Source of the DNA: Micromonospora sp045209745 | GTDB taxonomy: Bacteria; Actinomycetota; Actinomycetes; Mycobacteriales; Micromonosporaceae | Length of the DNA: 64,000 nt | Reading direction: 5' to 3' | Assembly: GCF_045209745.1 (NCBI RefSeq) | Contig: NZ_CP109273.1 | Coordinates: 124,001-188,000, forward strand | Part shown: one piece after another, positions 27,552 to 34,839 of the stretch | How positions within the stretch are numbered: position 1 is the stretch's first letter | Layout: the number at the start of each line of letters is the position of its first letter | Notes under the pieces: model-generated | Seen by the model: only the letters and a program-made list of their open reading frames with translations | Told to the model about the DNA's origin: nothing | Database searches by the model: none | Made by a program: the position numbers and the translations under genes

Positions 27552-27983
27552 GTGCAGGACACCCGCGCTCTCGCCCTGACATTCGAGGTGAGCGGCCTGC
27601 CACCGGTCAAGACCGAAGCGTTGTCCATCTTCGCCGCCGGGCATCGGCAGGCGACGAGGGTCCGCGCCCTGCTCCAGGCCGCCCTCACGGCGGCCCAGCG
27701 CACCGGCTGGACGCCCTTGCCCGGGCCGATCGAGGTCGACCTGGTGCTGCGCTGCCCGCCCGGGCACCGTACGTCCGACGCCAGCACCCTGCTCGGCGGC
27801 GTCTGCGCGGTGCTGCAGGACAAGAAGCGGGTGTCGACCATCGGCCTGGCCCACCTCGGCGTCCTGGTGGACGTCGCCCTCTACGACGACGACCGGCAAA
27901 TCCGCCGCTTGTCGTACCACGAGGAGCCGGCGGAGGACTTCTCATACCAGGTGCGGGTCGCCGCCGTACCGACCAGGGTTTGA
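27552..27983 (+). CDS. Hypothetical protein with RusA-like motif pattern
   Basis: A 143-residue protein not recognised with certainty. The C-terminal half has a pattern like RusA Holliday-junction nucleases: an acidic TSDASTLLGGVCAVLQDKK helix, then VALYDDDRQIRRLSYHEEP, where RusA has paired Asp residues on a helix and an EDD(S/R)Q strand. A preceding strand (IEVDLVLRCPPGH) fits the same fold. GTG 27552 follows GAGGAGGTG by six bases. The next gene is 47 bases downstream and may be cotranscribed. A nuclease role is inference only. Confidence 0.55.
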   Translation: MQDTRALALTFEVSGLPPVKTEALSIFAAGHRQATRVRALLQAALTAAQRTGWTPLPGPIEVDLVLRCPPGHRTSDASTLLGGVCAVLQDKKRVSTIGLAHLGVLVDVALYDDDRQIRRLSYHEEPAEDFSYQVRVAAVPTRV

Positions 27984-28030
27984 CCGACGTCCGCGGTGGG
28001 GTATCGCGGACGCCGACGAAGGGAGCACCG

Positions 28031-28306
28031 ATGTCGGAGCCACATGTCACGCTCGACCCACGCGGGCTGGACCCGGTGCAGCAGAAGCTGCAGGGCCCGC
28101 TGGAGGAGCAGCTGACCTCGGCGCTTCAGGCGGCCACCGACCGGGTCCGCGCCGGTTACGCGGGCGAGCCGGTCGAGCAGGTCTGCCAGCGGCTGTTGGA
28201 GGAGACCCGCTCCGGGCTGCACCCCGACATCGCAGCCGGGTTCAACCCGGACATGGACGAGTTCTGCCGGGTGGCGGTGGCGATCGTCCGACGCGAGGTC
28301 GGCTGA
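28031..28306 (+). CDS. Hypothetical 91-residue protein
   Basis: A small soluble, mainly helical protein. The sequence QQKLQGPLEEQLTSALQAATDRVRAGYAGEPVEQVCQRLLEETRSGLHPDIAAGFNPD is of a type seen in other actinomycetes without assigned function. ATG 28031 follows AGGGAG by six bases. It probably shares a transcript with the RusA-like ORF. No motif gives a role. Confidence 0.7.
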   Translation: MSEPHVTLDPRGLDPVQQKLQGPLEEQLTSALQAATDRVRAGYAGEPVEQVCQRLLEETRSGLHPDIAAGFNPDMDEFCRVAVAIVRREVG

Positions 28307-28322
28307 CGTCCGTCGGCGGCGT

Positions 28323-29111
28323 TCAATATCGGCTGAGCTGGGCGTACGGGCTGAGCACGATGCGCGGCGAGAGCGCCGGGTCCAGCCAGTTGAGCACGTC
28401 GACCAGATGGTTGCGGGCGAGGGAGACACAGCCGGCGGTGGCGTTGCCGCCGCTGGTGCTGAACTGGTGCAGGAAGATGCCGCTGCCCGCCTTCGGCACC
28501 GGCGTCGGCACGTTCGGCGGCATGTTGTAGGTGATCACCGCGAAGTGCGTGTACGCGGGAGTCTCCTGCCACAGTGCCTCGCTGGCCCCGCCCGGGTTGG
28601 TCGAGCTGTGCTGGAAGGTGTTGTACCGCGAGGACGACGGGTTCTCGTTCCACCAGTCACCGCTGACCAGCCGGTGGTAGGGGTATCGCACGCCCGGGTT
28701 GGCGGCGATGCCGTAGATGGTGGGGCCGATCGAGTAGACACCGGTCGGTGTCGTCGGCACCCCCTCCACGTGGTTGTCGCTGAATCCCTTCGAGCCGATC
28801 CGGGCGGGCAACGACGCCCAGGCCGGCTGCCAGTGGCGATCCCCGACCCGCACGTACGCCTCAAGGGTGGCGTACGTGGTGGTGTAGCTGCTGGCGCCGA
28901 CGATGATCACCTGCTTCGTCTGCGCCGGCAGGGTGGTCAACTCACTGGCCCGGTTGTGGCGCGGCATGGCCAGCCAGGACCTGGGAACCGGGGCCGTGCC
29001 CCAGGCCGGCGCAGGCGGTCCGCTCGCGCCGAGCGCGGGCACCGCAGGGGTGAGCACCGCCGGAGCGGCCAAGCCTGCCGCCGCGCCGAGCAGGAGGGAT
29101 CTGCGCTTCAT
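28323..29111 (-). CDS. Secreted L,D-transpeptidase (YkuD-like) family protein
   Basis: A 262-residue exported protein. KRRSLLLGAAAGLAAPAV is a Tat/Sec-like signal peptide. Near the C-terminus the motif IFLHQFSTSGGNATAGCVSL contains the His and catalytic Cys pattern of YkuD-type L,D-transpeptidases (HxxxGxxxxGC[VI]). Such enzymes make 3-3 peptidoglycan cross-links or act as related peptidases. No separate peptidoglycan-binding domain is visible. ATG 29111 starts directly at the signal peptide. It converges on the 28031 gene with 16 bases between the stops. Confidence 0.85.
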   Translation of the reverse strand: MKRRSLLLGAAAGLAAPAVLTPAVPALGASGPPAPAWGTAPVPRSWLAMPRHNRASELTTLPAQTKQVIIVGASSYTTTYATLEAYVRVGDRHWQPAWASLPARIGSKGFSDNHVEGVPTTPTGVYSIGPTIYGIAANPGVRYPYHRLVSGDWWNENPSSSRYNTFQHSSTNPGGASEALWQETPAYTHFAVITYNMPPNVPTPVPKAGSGIFLHQFSTSGGNATAGCVSLARNHLVDVLNWLDPALSPRIVLSPYAQLSRY

Positions 29112-29140
29112 GCCGCCATCCTGACAGTCGAGCCGGGCGA

Positions 29141-29839
29141 TCAAAAGTGCCGCAGCAGGTCGGGGAAAGCGGCGAGCCGCAACACACCCCGGTCGGTCGG
29201 GTCCAGCTCGGCTTCCTCCAGCACCCAGGTGTTCTCGTTCGGAATGAACACCGCGTTCAGCCCGGCCGCCCGCGCCGGCAGGATGTCGGACTTCGGGGAG
29301 TTTCCGATCATCCACGCGCGGGCCGGCTCGAAGCCCTGCTCCCGCACCAGCCACCGGTACGTGTCGACGTTCTTCTCCGCGACGATGTGCGCGGCCTGGA
29401 AGTGGTGCAGCACGCCGCAGGCGTCCAGCTTGCGCTGCTGATCCTCCCGCTCGCCCTTGGTCAGCAGCAGCAGCTCGTGCCGGCTGGCCAGTTCGTCGAG
29501 CGCCTCGGCCACCCCGGGCATCAGCTCCACCTGGTGTTCCACCAGTGCCACGGCCAGCCGATCGATGTCCTGACGCTCGACGTCGGTGGCCGGCCGCTCG
29601 CGCAGCCGCTCCAGGCACTCCCGCAGGCTGCGCAGGAAAACCTTGCTACCGTAGCCGTGCGCCACCGTGTTGGCCCGCTCGATGTCGTCGAGGATGGCCC
29701 GCAGCGCGCCCCGGTCCAGGGTGGGGTGGTCCAGCCAGGCCAGGAAGTCATCGATCACCCGCTCGAAGACGACATTGTTCTCCCACAGGGTGTCGTCCGC
29801 GTCGAAGATCAGCACCTGCGCGGTCCCACTGGCTGTCAT
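29141..29839 (-). CDS. HAD-family hydrolase
   Basis: A 232-residue haloacid-dehalogenase superfamily phosphatase. Motif I FDADDTLWENN gives the nucleophile Asp and the general acid Asp two residues on; motif II is LLLTKGE; the conserved Lys lies in EKNVDTYRW; motifs III/IV are IGNSPKSDI. A helical cap (residues about 25-100) follows motif I. The substrate is unknown. ATG 29839 was chosen because GGAGG lies seven bases upstream; a TTG 15 bases earlier lacks one. It is 29 bases upstream of the transpeptidase gene on the same strand. Confidence 0.88.
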   Translation of the reverse strand: MTASGTAQVLIFDADDTLWENNVVFERVIDDFLAWLDHPTLDRGALRAILDDIERANTVAHGYGSKVFLRSLRECLERLRERPATDVERQDIDRLAVALVEHQVELMPGVAEALDELASRHELLLLTKGEREDQQRKLDACGVLHHFQAAHIVAEKNVDTYRWLVREQGFEPARAWMIGNSPKSDILPARAAGLNAVFIPNENTWVLEEAELDPTDRGVLRLAAFPDLLRHF

Positions 29840-29990
29840 CGGCGTCCTCCTCAACGTCCAGAATCACCCGTCGATCCGAGAACCGTTTCGCGGTGGCGAT
29901 CGTCTCGCAACAGGTAGCAGCGATCTTCGCAGACACGGCGTCCGTGCTGGTTCCCCGGCCGGCAGGTCCCAGGAAGGCTCTTGAGGAGTA

Positions 29991-30080
29991 CGGGGCCGGG
30001 CCGCCCCTTTCTCGCGATCTTGCACTTTCTGCCTCGACTTAGGGGGCATTCCACGCATCTCGGCGACCGAAACTGCAAGA
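29991..30080 (+). repeat. Dispersed repeat copy A, left part (interrupted by IS110 element)
   Basis: These 90 bases are identical to the reverse complement of 46485-46574. The last 63 bases are bounded by imperfect inverted ends, TCTTGCACTTTC (30018-30029) and GAAACTGCAAGA (30069-30080, 11 of 12 matching as an inverted pair), a MITE-like layout. The right part of the repeat resumes at 31460, after the insertion. Bases 29840-29990 hold nothing else I can support. Confidence 0.9.
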
Positions 30081-30368
30081 CGCTTCTATGTCTGTGGTGA
30101 TCGGTTCGGTCGGTTGCCGATAGGGTTCGGCGTTAATGATCATTTGGGTGGCTCTTTGCCGATCCGGCCGCTCGGAGTGCGGGTGTGCCTTGTGCAAGAC
30201 CTGTCCCCAGGTGGTCGTCGGCGCCGGCCCGGCCCACCTTGCTGGCCTGATCAGAAGCCTGCCCGTGCGAGCACACGTGGCCCATCACAGATTTGCCGCT
30301 GAGGTGACTGCATCCCGAGCCGACGCCGACTGTCCCGGTCGTCACTGGCAAAGGAGCAACAACCCGAG
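30081..30368 (+). ncRNA. Candidate IS110 bridge RNA region
   Basis: Known IS110 elements encode a bridge RNA in the long noncoding left end. It pairs separately with target and donor DNA and is transcribed from a promoter formed when the circularised ends meet. This 288-nt stretch has that position and size. The right end carries TTGACA (31443-31448), and the left end carries TATGTC (30087-30092); joined ends would space them by 17 nt. TGCAAGA at 30193-30199 repeats the target bases directly left of the insertion and may be a target guide. The secondary structure was not computed. Confidence 0.6.
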
Positions 30369-31446
30369 ATGGCACAGATCGTAGAGCGGGTTACGGATCG
30401 CTATGACGTGGTGGTGGGGGTGGATACCCACACGGACACGCACACCGCTGCGGTGCTCGACCGGCTCGGGGCGGTGTTGGCGCAGGTCACCGTGTCCACC
30501 GACCCGGACGGGTTGAGTCAGCTGCTGGCGTTCGCCGCCGCGCACACCCCGCCGCACGGGCGCCGGTTGTGGGCGGTGGAAGGCACCCGGGCGCACGGTC
30601 AGGGACTGTGCCGGCTGTTGGGCGCTGCCGGTGAACCGGTCTGCGAGGCACCCAAACCCGCCGCGGCGGCCCGCCGTCGGGGCGGCAAGTCCGATCAGCT
30701 GGACGCGGTCGCCGCCGCCCACGCGGTGCTGGCACTGCCCGTCGACCGCGTCGCCGTGCCCCGCAGTGACGGACCACGCGAGGCGCTGCGGATGCTGCTG
30801 GTCTGCCGCCGCCACAGCGACGCGCGCACCGCCACGGTCAACCTGGTCAAGGCGTTGATCCTGACCGCCGACGACACCCTGCGCCACGCCCTACGCGGGC
30901 TAAGTACCGCCAGCCAGATCACCCGCCTGGCCGCCCTCGACCTACCCGAGAGCACCCACCTGCCCATCGAGGAACACACCCGCCGCCGCGAACTGGGGCA
31001 CCCTCGCCCGTCACATCCACACCCTCGACGCCACACTGGCCGACAACCACCGGCACCTACGCGCCCTCGTCGCTGACCTGTGCCCACCCCTGCTCGACCA
31101 ACCCGGAGTCGGACCCGTCACCGCCGCGATCGCCCTCACCGCCTGGTCCCACCCCGGCCGCGTCCGATCAGAAGCCGCCTACGCCACCCTCGCCGGCGCC
31201 GCCCCCATACCCGTGGCCAGCGGCCGCACCGACCGACACCGCCTCAACCGCGGCGGCGACAGAACCCTCAACAGCGCCCTACACACCATCGCCCTGACCC
31301 GCCGCCGCATCGACCCCAACACCCGCGACTACATCAACCGACGCCGCGCCGAAGGCCGCACCACCAAAGAAATCACCCGCTGCCTCAAGCGCTACATCGC
31401 CCGACAGCTCTACCGCACCATCACCACCCACCACCGCACCCCTTGA
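30369..31446 (+). pseudogene. IS110 transposase, frameshifted
   Basis: Frame 1 encodes the DEDD recombinase domain: Asp19 in VGVDTHTD, Glu71 in WAVEGT, Asp109 and Asp112 in GKSDQLDA. The coding frame shifts by one base at a G4 run (30995-30998). The second frame continues GTLARHIH, then QPGVGPVTAAIALTAW and LNRGGDRTLNSALHTIALTR, the Transposase_20 domain with its presumed catalytic Ser, to the stop at 31446. Removing one G gives an uninterrupted protein of about 358 residues, normal for the family. The shift is either a real mutation, a sequencing error or, less likely, programmed, since IS110 members normally use one frame. Confidence 0.88.
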
Positions 31447-31459
31447 CAACCTCACTCAC

Positions 31460-31515
31460 AGATCGGCGGGGCGCGGGGCGGCGCGCGGCGCGGCGCGGCG
31501 CGCGGGGCGCTCTCG
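31460..31515 (+). repeat. Dispersed repeat copy A, right part (GC-rich tail)
   Basis: The first 14 bases are identical to the corresponding part of the uninterrupted copy. A low-complexity G/C stretch that differs in repeat number follows, then a shared CGCTCT-type end. The remainder to 31596 contains no gene. Confidence 0.6.
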
Positions 31516-31596
31516 TTCCGCTTTGTTGGCAAGGGCCCGGCCAACCGCGGGCCCCTCAACTGACGGCGCTCGGTCGCGCCCCGCAGGCTCTGGCCG

Positions 31597-32199
31597 TCAC
31601 GGCCACCGCAGCAACCGATCCGCGATCAGGGCTTCCCGCTCCTCCTGCGCCTCGGGGCGTAAGCGGCCACCCCGGGTGAGCATCACCACGCCGTGCAGCA
31701 GGCTCCACCCCACCTCGGCCAGGGAGTCCGGGTCCCGCCCCTCGGCCAGCGGAGTCAGGGCGGCCCGCAGCTCGGCGAAGACGGCACGCGGCGCGGCCGG
31801 CACGCCATCGACGCCGAGGGCCAGGTCGGGGGTCAGCGCGAGCATCGCGTCATAAACCTCCGGATTCGCGTACGCGAAGTCGAGGTACGCGGTCGCGACC
31901 GCCGGCCAGGCGTCCGCGGGGCCGTCGGTGGCGTCTGCCTGCGCCTCCGCCAGGTCAGCGGCCAGGTCGGCGAAGGCGCACACCGCGACGGCGGCGAGCA
32001 GCGCCTCCAGATCCGCGAAGTGCCGGTAGATGTCGCCGATGTCGATCTCGGCACGCTCGGCCAGCCGTCGGGTGCTCACCCCCGCCCAGCCCTCCACCTC
32101 GGCCAACTCTCGCGCGACCGCGACGACGAGGTCGCGCCGGTCCTGTTCTCTGGCCTTCTCAGCAGGTCCGGACACGCACACGAGCGTAAAGGCGAGCAC
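31597..32199 (-). CDS. TetR-family transcriptional regulator
   Basis: A 200-residue (or slightly shorter) repressor. The N-terminal helix-turn-helix reads LVVAVARELAEVEGWAGVSTRRLAERAEIDIGDIYRHFADLEALL, the TetR signature; the C-terminal helical domain is a ligand/dimer domain of the TetR_C_33-like kind (WPAVATAYLDFAYANPEVYDAML). GTG codons at 32199, 32178 and 32172 are possible starts; none has a ribosome site, so leaderless translation is likely. Target genes are unknown; no divergent transporter or enzyme adjoins it. Confidence 0.88.
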   Translation of the reverse strand: MLAFTLVCVSGPAEKAREQDRRDLVVAVARELAEVEGWAGVSTRRLAERAEIDIGDIYRHFADLEALLAAVAVCAFADLAADLAEAQADATDGPADAWPAVATAYLDFAYANPEVYDAMLALTPDLALGVDGVPAAPRAVFAELRAALTPLAEGRDPDSLAEVGWSLLHGVVMLTRGGRLRPEAQEEREALIADRLLRWP

Positions 32200-32285
32200 C
32201 GACCGTAACTGTCAGGTGACGGATTCGTGACTGTCTGCTCGACAGAGTTTCGAGGCCAGCGACCCTGGCTGACATTACGGGTCGT

Positions 32286-33341
32286 CTAGGGCATACACCC
32301 GGACACGGCACTCATGGCCGAGATGTCGATCGTGCTGAGATGCCCCTTCCCGATGGCATGCACCAGGGACCGACCGTCGCTCACGAGCCGGTCGACACGT
32401 CCCGGCAGTCGCAGGCGGGCAACGATCTCGCCAGCTTGGTCGACCGCGATCAGGTAGGCATCAACGCGGACGAGCAGGGCACCGCCGGAGACGGGGACAC
32501 CACCGCGGGTGTTACCGAGCGGGAGGTGCTGCACGTCCGAGCGCCCACCTCGGTCGAGATCAATCATCGTGACGCCGACGCCTGTGACCAGCCACAGCCT
32601 GCGGCCTGCAAGGATCGGCGGCCCCGATGGCAGGTCTCCGTCGTGCTGCCACAGGACCTCCACACCGTCCCTGGGGTGCAGGGCCATGACGGTGCGCGTA
32701 CCGCTGAGGAAGACGATGCGGCCGTCTTCGGCCACGCTGTAGGCGCTGCCGTGGTCGGGGAATCGCACCGGCGCCGGCAGCGACCACTCACCCCTGGGGA
32801 AGCCGGTGCGAGCATCCACGAGAGACAGCTTCGCCTGCGTGTCGTTCGCGATGAGGACCGCGTCGGCCCCGAAGCCCTGCTCCGGGGACATCCGCACCGG
32901 CAGGGGCCACGCCAGTCCGCTGCCCGGGGGAAGGCCCGAAGTCGGGGCCGGGAGACGTTCGCCGTTCATCAGGTCCAACCGCAACAGCGGACGATAGCCT
33001 CGCCATCCACCAAGGAGTACGACGGAGCCACTGACGCTGACGTAGCCGCGCAGGCGCAGATCCGGCACTGACCACGTTTGCTGCCCGCTGTACATGTCGA
33101 AGCAGTGCAGGACACCGGCCTGGCTCAGATAGAGACACCGCTCCCCCGTGATGACGGTCGTTCCCCAGCAGTCCTCGACGCGCTGCTCCCACAACAGCGT
33201 CCCGGTCTGCGGGTCCAGTCGAGCCAGACGCGAGTGTCGCTCCGCCACGACCAGGGCACCGGCTGCCGCCGCCAACGTCATATCGCTCGATCGCAGGTGC
33301 AGAGGGCGTGACCACAGCACTGGCAGCGATTGATCCGTCAT
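32286..33341 (-). CDS. PQQ-like beta-propeller protein
   Basis: A 351-residue protein of repeated four-stranded blades with PQQ/quinoprotein-like tryptophan docking: LARLDPQTGTLLWEQRV, FDMYSGQQTWSV, LVDARTGFPRGEWSL, ALHPRDGVEVLWQHDG. No signal peptide or membrane segment is visible, so it is probably cytoplasmic, and no cofactor or catalytic residues can be assigned. ATG 33341 overlaps the stop of the upstream membrane-anchored propeller gene by four bases (ATGA), so the two probably act together. Function is unknown; a binding or scaffold role is a guess from the fold. Confidence 0.75.
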   Translation of the reverse strand: MTDQSLPVLWSRPLHLRSSDMTLAAAAGALVVAERHSRLARLDPQTGTLLWEQRVEDCWGTTVITGERCLYLSQAGVLHCFDMYSGQQTWSVPDLRLRGYVSVSGSVVLLGGWRGYRPLLRLDLMNGERLPAPTSGLPPGSGLAWPLPVRMSPEQGFGADAVLIANDTQAKLSLVDARTGFPRGEWSLPAPVRFPDHGSAYSVAEDGRIVFLSGTRTVMALHPRDGVEVLWQHDGDLPSGPPILAGRRLWLVTGVGVTMIDLDRGGRSDVQHLPLGNTRGGVPVSGGALLVRVDAYLIAVDQAGEIVARLRLPGRVDRLVSDGRSLVHAIGKGHLSTIDISAMSAVSGCMP

Positions 33342-34510
33342 GCCCTGGCGCCGGGCACGAGGACGATCACCGTCTCGGGGAACGTCGTCACGACGCGCCG
33401 GGTGTTGCGGTGCGCGTCGACGACGATCAACTCCGTGCTCTTCGCGGTCCACCGCTGCAGGACGACTCCGTCGGCGACCACGCCCAGACAGAGCTGCCGC
33501 CCCTCATCGACCGCCGTGTTGGGCAACTCGATCCTGGTGGTGGGGGCACCCGAGGTCACGTCCACGCCCAGCAGCGCCACTGACGGCAGGACCAGTGGCC
33601 CTTCAGGAAGGTCGGTGGGGACCAGATCAGGTCGGCCGACCTCGGTCCAGATGGTCGGCGGGTTTCCGCCCACGTGCCACAGCGCGATGAGCGGGCCCAC
33701 CGTCTCGCCCGGCCCCATCTGACCAGGTCCGATCACTGGCACCGTCCGGGAGGTGCCCGTCAGCACGTCCTTCAGGGTGACTTTCAGCTCCTGCGTCGTG
33801 AACGGCCGCACCAGCGGAATCGCGTCGAACACCGCCAACTCCCGGCCGCCGATGAACGCCACCTCGGTGGCGATGCCAGACGAACGCACGCCGAGCAGGC
33901 GTACGCCGCCGCCGGGCAGCGCCATGGTCGCGAACGCCCGGCCGTTGACCCCCGGCTCGGCGAGCAGCAGCGAGCGGGCGTCCGTGGACCAGTGCCACAA
34001 CTCGTATCCGTCCGCGACCTCGTACTCTGCCGTGCCCGACAGGTCGCGCACCCGCCATCGACCGTCGCGCTTGGCGCCCAGCCAGCGCCCATCCGGCGAC
34101 AGCGACAGGTTCAGAGGCTCGACCTTGGCGGGGGTACGCCCGATCCGGAAGTGCTCACCTGACCGGGTCACCAGGTAGACGTCGTTCTGGTCGAACGATC
34201 GGCTGTCGGGGTCAAAGCTGTCGATGCCGTCCCGCAGGTGGTAGATCAGCACGCCCTGACCCGCCGCACGGTCGGTCGGCAGGTCCGGCACCTGGGCCGG
34301 CGGCCGCAGTTGAGCCGGCAGCTCGGTGAACAAATCCCCAACCCCGGCAGCCACCGGCCGCAGTGGTTCTCGCCGCTGCGCGACCGTGACTCGCCACGCG
34401 ACCGTGCCCGCCACCAACACGACGATCGCCGCACCCAGCGCGACGACCGTTCGCGACCGCCGCTTCGGAGGCGGCGGAGCCGCTTCTGTTGGTGCCGTCG
34501 GAGAATGCAT
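33338..34510 (-). CDS. Membrane-anchored beta-propeller-like protein
   Basis: A 390-residue protein. A Pro-rich cytoplasmic tail and KRRSR stop-transfer precede one transmembrane helix (residues about 22-44, VVALGAAIVVLVAGTVAW), so the rest is outside the cell. The exterior part has TolB/WD-like strands (LNLSLSPDGRWLGAKRDG, YELWHWSTDARSLLLAE, LRVRDLSG-like), suggesting a beta propeller. It is coupled by ATGA overlap to the cytoplasmic PQQ-like propeller. I do not recognise the family; a sensor or scaffold pair is possible. Confidence 0.7.
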   Translation of the reverse strand: MHSPTAPTEAAPPPPKRRSRTVVALGAAIVVLVAGTVAWRVTVAQRREPLRPVAAGVGDLFTELPAQLRPPAQVPDLPTDRAAGQGVLIYHLRDGIDSFDPDSRSFDQNDVYLVTRSGEHFRIGRTPAKVEPLNLSLSPDGRWLGAKRDGRWRVRDLSGTAEYEVADGYELWHWSTDARSLLLAEPGVNGRAFATMALPGGGVRLLGVRSSGIATEVAFIGGRELAVFDAIPLVRPFTTQELKVTLKDVLTGTSRTVPVIGPGQMGPGETVGPLIALWHVGGNPPTIWTEVGRPDLVPTDLPEGPLVLPSVALLGVDVTSGAPTTRIELPNTAVDEGRQLCLGVVADGVVLQRWTAKSTELIVVDAHRNTRRVVTTFPETVIVLVPGARA

Positions 34511-34619
34511 CGCGGAGCCCCCGTTTCCGGGCGCTGACGCCCCCGCAGGGGGAAGCGTAGGGAGCCGGCCAGGTCAACGTTTCCGCTCGATCTGTGGCCC
34601 GACATAGACCGGATCGAGA

Positions 34620-34799
34620 TCACGGCACGGGTGTGCCGAGCACCGCCGCGGACAGGTCGACGACGACGCCGCGCTCGCTCGCGTCACCCGGTGCTGCCCG
34701 CGCCGGCGTCCCCAGTCCCAGGGTCGCCAGGCCAACGAGCAGCATCGCCGTCGACGCCGTCGTGATTCTTCGATCGTCGAAAACATGCGAAGCGAGCAC
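34620..34799 (-). CDS. Possible small secreted protein or gene remnant
   Basis: A 59-residue ORF from GTG 34799 whose middle is a convincing signal peptide (ITTASTAMLLVGLATLGLG, then TPARAAPG) followed by only about 24 residues (GVVVDLSAAVLGTPVP). Such a short mature part suggests the 5' end of a lost secreted-protein gene, or a small peptide. No ribosome site is clear. The rest of 34511-34839 holds only the promoter region of the propeller pair. Confidence 0.3.
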   Translation of the reverse strand: MLASHVFDDRRITTASTAMLLVGLATLGLGTPARAAPGDASERGVVVDLSAAVLGTPVP

Positions 34800-34839
34800 C
34801 CTGCCGACGAAACAGCGAGCCAGTGCTGGGACGGGCCGG

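Larger units (their letters stand above)
30081..31459 (+). mobile_element. IS110-family insertion sequence (1379 bp)
   Basis: The ends are inferred by comparison with the uninterrupted repeat copy at 46441-46574. Left flank ...CTGCAAGA (to 30080) plus right flank AGATCGGCGGGGCG (from 31460) rebuild the empty site exactly, with no target duplication left over. Inside are a 288-nt noncoding leader, a transposase gene (DEDD domain plus Transposase_20) and only 13 bases after its stop. There are no terminal inverted repeats, as is typical for IS110. A core of one to a few bases could be assigned to either end, so the boundaries are exact to within about three bases. Confidence 0.85.

Noticed and set aside
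31467..31515. Tandem G/C tracts considered as a CRISPR-like or tandem repeat array
   Set aside because: The units vary in length, have no spacers and simply form the GC-rich tail of the dispersed repeat.
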